This document shows, piece by piece, positions 61,039 through 64,000 of a stretch of 64,000 bases of DNA. The first letter of the stretch is position 1, and every line of letters begins with the position of its first letter. The position numbers were made by a program, and so were the translations under genes. The DNA is taken from contig BCGQ01000004.1 in the NCBI GenBank assembly GCA_001599355.1, forward strand, positions 565,249-629,248, read 5' to 3'. The notes beneath the pieces are model-generated. The model did no database searches and was not told the origin of the DNA. It was given only the letters and a program-made list of their open reading frames with translations. The DNA is from Nakazawaea peltata. Taxonomy: Eukaryota > Ascomycota > Pichiomycetes > Alaninales > Pachysolenaceae.

Positions 61039-62835
61039 CTAATACAACGTACTAAACGGATCATTGAATCCAGTTGTTCTGTTGATTGTAAATGACTTTT
61101 GTTGATTGTCTTGATAATTGATAATAGGAGTCAAAATATTGTTGGCATTATTATTAGGATTAGCCTTGTGTTTGAAAGTGAAGCCAACAAAATTGTTACT
61201 CATTCTGGCTGTTCTCAAACTTGCCATCTTCTCATCATTCTCCTTCTTCTTCATCACATCTTTGTAACGTTCCATATTCTCTTCATTGTTGAAATCGTCA
61301 AAGTAACCGGCATCTTCCTCATTATCCAATTCAGGAACGAAAGGAGGAGATCTATCTTTAAGGTGATCGAAATCTACCTCGCTGAAATAAGCAGCTTGGG
61401 TGATTTGTTTGAAAGATCTGTATCTGGCAGTTGGTGAGGCAATCAATTTAGTAATGAAATTCCAAGTACGATCACTGAAGACATAACGACCGTCTTCATA
61501 ACGAGGACGTCTTAAAGTTTCCTTCCATCTTCTCAAGTTATGGTAAGTCTCATCGGTAGAAGCACCGGAGAATGGCGTATAACCAGCTAAAGTCTCGAAC
61601 AAAATACATCCAAGAGCCCAGTAATCAATGGTGAAATCATAAGGTCTTCCCTCGACAACCTCAAGAGCCATGTAATCTGGAGATCCGACTACCGAATTGG
61701 CTAATTGTACATCTTTCAGTCTCAAATTTCTGTATAACAGTTGTCTCTCCAGGACGGTTCTCTCCTTTGGTTTGTACTCCAAATCTTTGACTTGGTTCAA
61801 TCTCAATTTCATACTTTCGATTCTCTCGTTCGAAACACTACCAGCAGCTAAACCGAAATCAGTCAATTTAATATGACCTTTGTTATCGATCAAGAAGTTC
61901 TCAGGCTTCAAATCTCTATGAGTGTATCCCAACTCATGCAAAGCATTAACAGCTGCAAACATCTCACTGGCGTAGAATCTGGCATGAGGAGGAATAAGAA
62001 CACCTGTGCTGAACAACAAGGTTCTGTAATCACCACCAGGAACAAACTCCATAGCCAAGAACAAACTGTCATTGTTTTGGAACAGATATAATAACTTGGT
62101 CAACCAATCACTTCTAGTGTGAGTCAAAATGTCTCTCTCGGTTAAAACATGTTTAGTTTCATCCATCTTTAACAAAAGATTCTTACTCAACACTTTCAAA
62201 GCAACAATTTCTCTGGTGTCCTTCTTTCTGGCCAAATAAACCTGACCATAACCACCTTGACCGACCTGAGTGATGATATCGAAATCATTGTTTCTAGGCT
62301 TTATTCTTCTCTTACGTAAGAGCGCCCTTTCTCTTCCAGTATAATCTCTCCAATTCATCATGGCTTGATGAGGATCAGACATGGTTGAAAGTGTCAGCTC
62401 AACTTTCTGGCAACGCTCCTTTCTGCTAATAATGTAATCGAAATAATCACAATAATAGTCCAAAAAATACATCTGGGCCACAGTCACCAATCTCTTAGTA
62501 GCTGGCTTGTTGGCCTTCAAGTAAAAGTCTTTGTTCAATCTGGACAGTCTGGATGGAGAAGAAGGTGGAGAAATGTTCATCTCATCTTGCATAGGAATAT
62601 TCTCCTTATTAAGAGCAACTCTCTCCATTGGTCTCATTGGTTGTTGGAAATAAGGATCCAACTGGCTGTTTCTCTTGGAATTTGGTGATGGCTCAAAAGT
62701 GAAGCGCTCAGTAAAAGACTTGGATGGAGATGAAGTTGGTGTGAAATTGGTACCAATCTCAAACGTTTCGATCTCTCTACTCAAATTCTCGACATCTTGA
62801 GTCGGATTCAGTCTACTAGTTCTAAAGAAGTTCAT
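61039..62835 (-). CDS. DBF2: NDR/LATS-family mitotic exit kinase Dbf2/Dbf20
   Basis: This 598-aa Ser/Thr kinase acts in the mitotic exit network with Mob1. The order is an N-terminal disordered segment (1-110) and the NDR Mob-binding region (KRLVTVAQMYFLDYYCDYFDY onward, about 113-160). The kinase domain follows, with GQGGYGQVYL (about 192-201), Lys214, HRD at 306-308 and DFG at 326-328. The NDR insert and T-loop are present (NSVVGSPDYMALEV). The C-terminal hydrophobic motif is FVGFTF. All catalytic residues are present. The frame reaches a GTG upstream; ATG 62835 is chosen. Its promoter has an Mcm1 box next to a forkhead site, as for S. cerevisiae DBF2 in the CLB2 cluster. Confidence 0.95.
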   Translation of the reverse strand: MNFFRTSRLNPTQDVENLSREIETFEIGTNFTPTSSPSKSFTERFTFEPSPNSKRNSQLDPYFQQPMRPMERVALNKENIPMQDEMNISPPSSPSRLSRLNKDFYLKANKPATKRLVTVAQMYFLDYYCDYFDYIISRKERCQKVELTLSTMSDPHQAMMNWRDYTGRERALLRKRRIKPRNNDFDIITQVGQGGYGQVYLARKKDTREIVALKVLSKNLLLKMDETKHVLTERDILTHTRSDWLTKLLYLFQNNDSLFLAMEFVPGGDYRTLLFSTGVLIPPHARFYASEMFAAVNALHELGYTHRDLKPENFLIDNKGHIKLTDFGLAAGSVSNERIESMKLRLNQVKDLEYKPKERTVLERQLLYRNLRLKDVQLANSVVGSPDYMALEVVEGRPYDFTIDYWALGCILFETLAGYTPFSGASTDETYHNLRRWKETLRRPRYEDGRYVFSDRTWNFITKLIASPTARYRSFKQITQAAYFSEVDFDHLKDRSPPFVPELDNEEDAGYFDDFNNEENMERYKDVMKKKENDEKMASLRTARMSNNFVGFTFKHKANPNNNANNILTPIINYQDNQQKSFTINRTTGFNDPFSTLY

Positions 62836-62953
62836 CTTAACTCTTGTCTTCCTCACTTAAAACTAATTCAATTCATATTATGAAATTTTTAAAACTGCCT
62901 TTTTCTCCCTCTTTTTGTTCCCTCTTCCCGTCTCTTCTCTCGCGGCTTTGATG

Positions 62954-63014
62954 TGTTTACATATTTCCCAATTAAGGAACAGAGCTTTGGGGAAGTAATG
63001 ATTTCCTAATTGGG
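62954..63014 (-). promoter_or_regulatory. Forkhead-Mcm1 composite and second Mcm1-like box upstream of DBF2
   Basis: TGTTTAC (62954-62960; GTAAACA in the DBF2 direction) lies 3 bp from TTTCCCAATTAAGGAA (62964-62979), which contains a CC(A/T)6GG Mcm1 core. A second Mcm1-like CCTAATTGGG is at 63005-63014. This order and spacing resemble CLB2-cluster promoters. Confidence 0.6.
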
Positions 63015-63188
63015 ACTAATTGTGCTTCACATGCACGATCAGATCTAAAGAGTGCGCTTAAATAAAAAAAAGTAAGATAGGGGTAATAATTACCGTTTTG
63101 GGTAACAAAAAGCCGCTACTATATAAGAACGAGAGGGAGAGATGTTAAATCAAGTTTAATATTATAGCAACTTTAATTGAGAAGAAAT

Positions 63189-64000
63189 GGTTGGTGTTCA
63201 AAAGTTCTATAAATTGGCCTCTGGTCAATCCTTACCAACAGTTGGACTTGGAACTTGGGAAATCCCAAGATCAAAAACTGCCGAAGTCGTCTACGAAGCC
63301 TTAAAGGCAGGTTATAGATTGATTGATTGTGCTGTTTTGTATGGTAACGAGAAGGAATGTGGTGAGGGAATTGCCAAATGGTTGGCTGAGGATAAATCTC
63401 ATAAGAGAGAAGATATCATCTACCAAACCAAATTATGGAATTCTGAATGTGGTTACTCCAATGCTAAGGCTGCTATTGAGAGATGTTTGAATAAGGTCAG
63501 TTCGATTGGGTATATTGATGTCTTATTGATCCATTCACCATTGTGTGGTCCTAGACAACGTTTGGAGACTTGGAAAGCTATGCAAGAGGCTGTCGATGAA
63601 GGTTTAGTCAAAACCATTGGTGTTTCTAACTACGGAACCCTGCATATCGACCAATTACTTAACTGGGATGGTTTGAAATATAAGCCATCCATTAACCAAA
63701 TTGAGATTTCTCCTTGGTTGATGAGACAAGAATTGGCCGACTATTGTGTTTCTAAAGGTATTGTCGTGGAAGCCTATGCACCATTGGCTCACGGAGGTAA
63801 GATTAACCACCCAACTATCTCTAAGATGGCCAAGAAATACGGTGTCTCTAATTCTCAAATCTTATTGAGATGGTCTATCCAGAAGGGTCATGTTCCATTA
63901 CCAAAGACTCAAACTGTCTCAAGATTGGCTCCAAATGTTGATGTATACTCTTTCGACATCTCTCCAGAAGATATCGAAGCTATTTCTCAACCTGGAGCCT
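63189..64000 (+). CDS. Aldo-keto reductase (partial, cut by window end)
   Basis: The first 270 codons of an NADPH-dependent aldo-keto reductase; the C-terminus lies beyond the window. The catalytic tetrad is seen: Asp47 and Tyr52 in LIDCAVLYGNE, Lys82 in QTKLWNSE and His116 in LLIHSPL. GVSNYGTLHIDQLL and VPLPKTQTVSRL (cofactor binding) follow. It belongs to the AKR group of small-aldehyde or xylose/glycerol reductases and to the Gcy1/Ypr1-like fold; substrate is not predictable. ATG 63189 follows an AAGAA context. An AGGGG stress element (63079-63083) lies about 110 bp upstream. Divergent from DBF2 with 353 bp between starts. Confidence 0.88.

Overview
This is a window of nuclear DNA from a budding yeast (Saccharomycotina). 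It carries 27 protein-coding genes on both strands, one tRNA-Ser(CGA) gene and three recognisable spliceosomal introns. I see no rRNA, transposon, viral remnant or CRISPR array. Most proteins match named yeast families. The clearest lineage mark is the genetic code: in-frame CTG codons repeatedly fall where homologues carry alanine (PTPA EP-A-GSHG, Esa1 RL-A-EIL, Ggc1 NPE-A-FKGRGF, pyridoxal kinase NK-AA-TFPLQ, mitochondrial SerRS AP-A-YQKYDIE-A-FMPG). This points to the CUG-Ala yeasts (Pachysolen/Nakazawaea/Peterozyma, NCBI table 26), so standard-code translations carry false leucines. Homologue residues are recalled from memory, not aligned.

Layout. 1-17 kb is a dense housekeeping block: MXR1, ESA1, a PTPA protein (RRD), a Pet20-like protein, an amidase, CAC2, a HAD/SAK-like protein, TRM732, a FAH-family hydrolase, BUD31, DIA4 and the tRNA. 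17-23.7 kb holds the forkhead factor HCM1 and a pyridoxal kinase, with two unusually long (about 1.5 kb) intergenic regions. 23.7-38.5 kb is one giant Ser/Thr-rich, GPI-anchored cell-wall adhesin-like gene of about 4.8 thousand codons. An intron splits its signal-peptide exon from the repeat body, and it contains a 100-N assembly gap and an apparent frame change in a tandem array. 39-64 kb returns to housekeeping genes: CYM1, PTM1, RPN9, MUB1, OAC1, a DGR2-like WD protein, an unidentified basic/disordered protein, PCF11, GGC1, ADK1, DBF2 and an aldo-keto reductase cut by the window end.

Regulation. Several promoters keep sites expected from S. cerevisiae biology: MCB at CAC2, MCB plus SCB at HCM1, a joined Mcm1/forkhead site at DBF2, a CCG-N4-CGG Leu3-type site at OAC1 and a GATAAG at the amidase. 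A palindromic Mcm1 box lies between CYM1 and PTM1. All three introns are close to the 5' end of their gene and have only about 9-12 nt between branch-point A and 3' splice site. In two genes the intron hides the true start codon; in the adhesin it separates the signal peptide from the repeat body.
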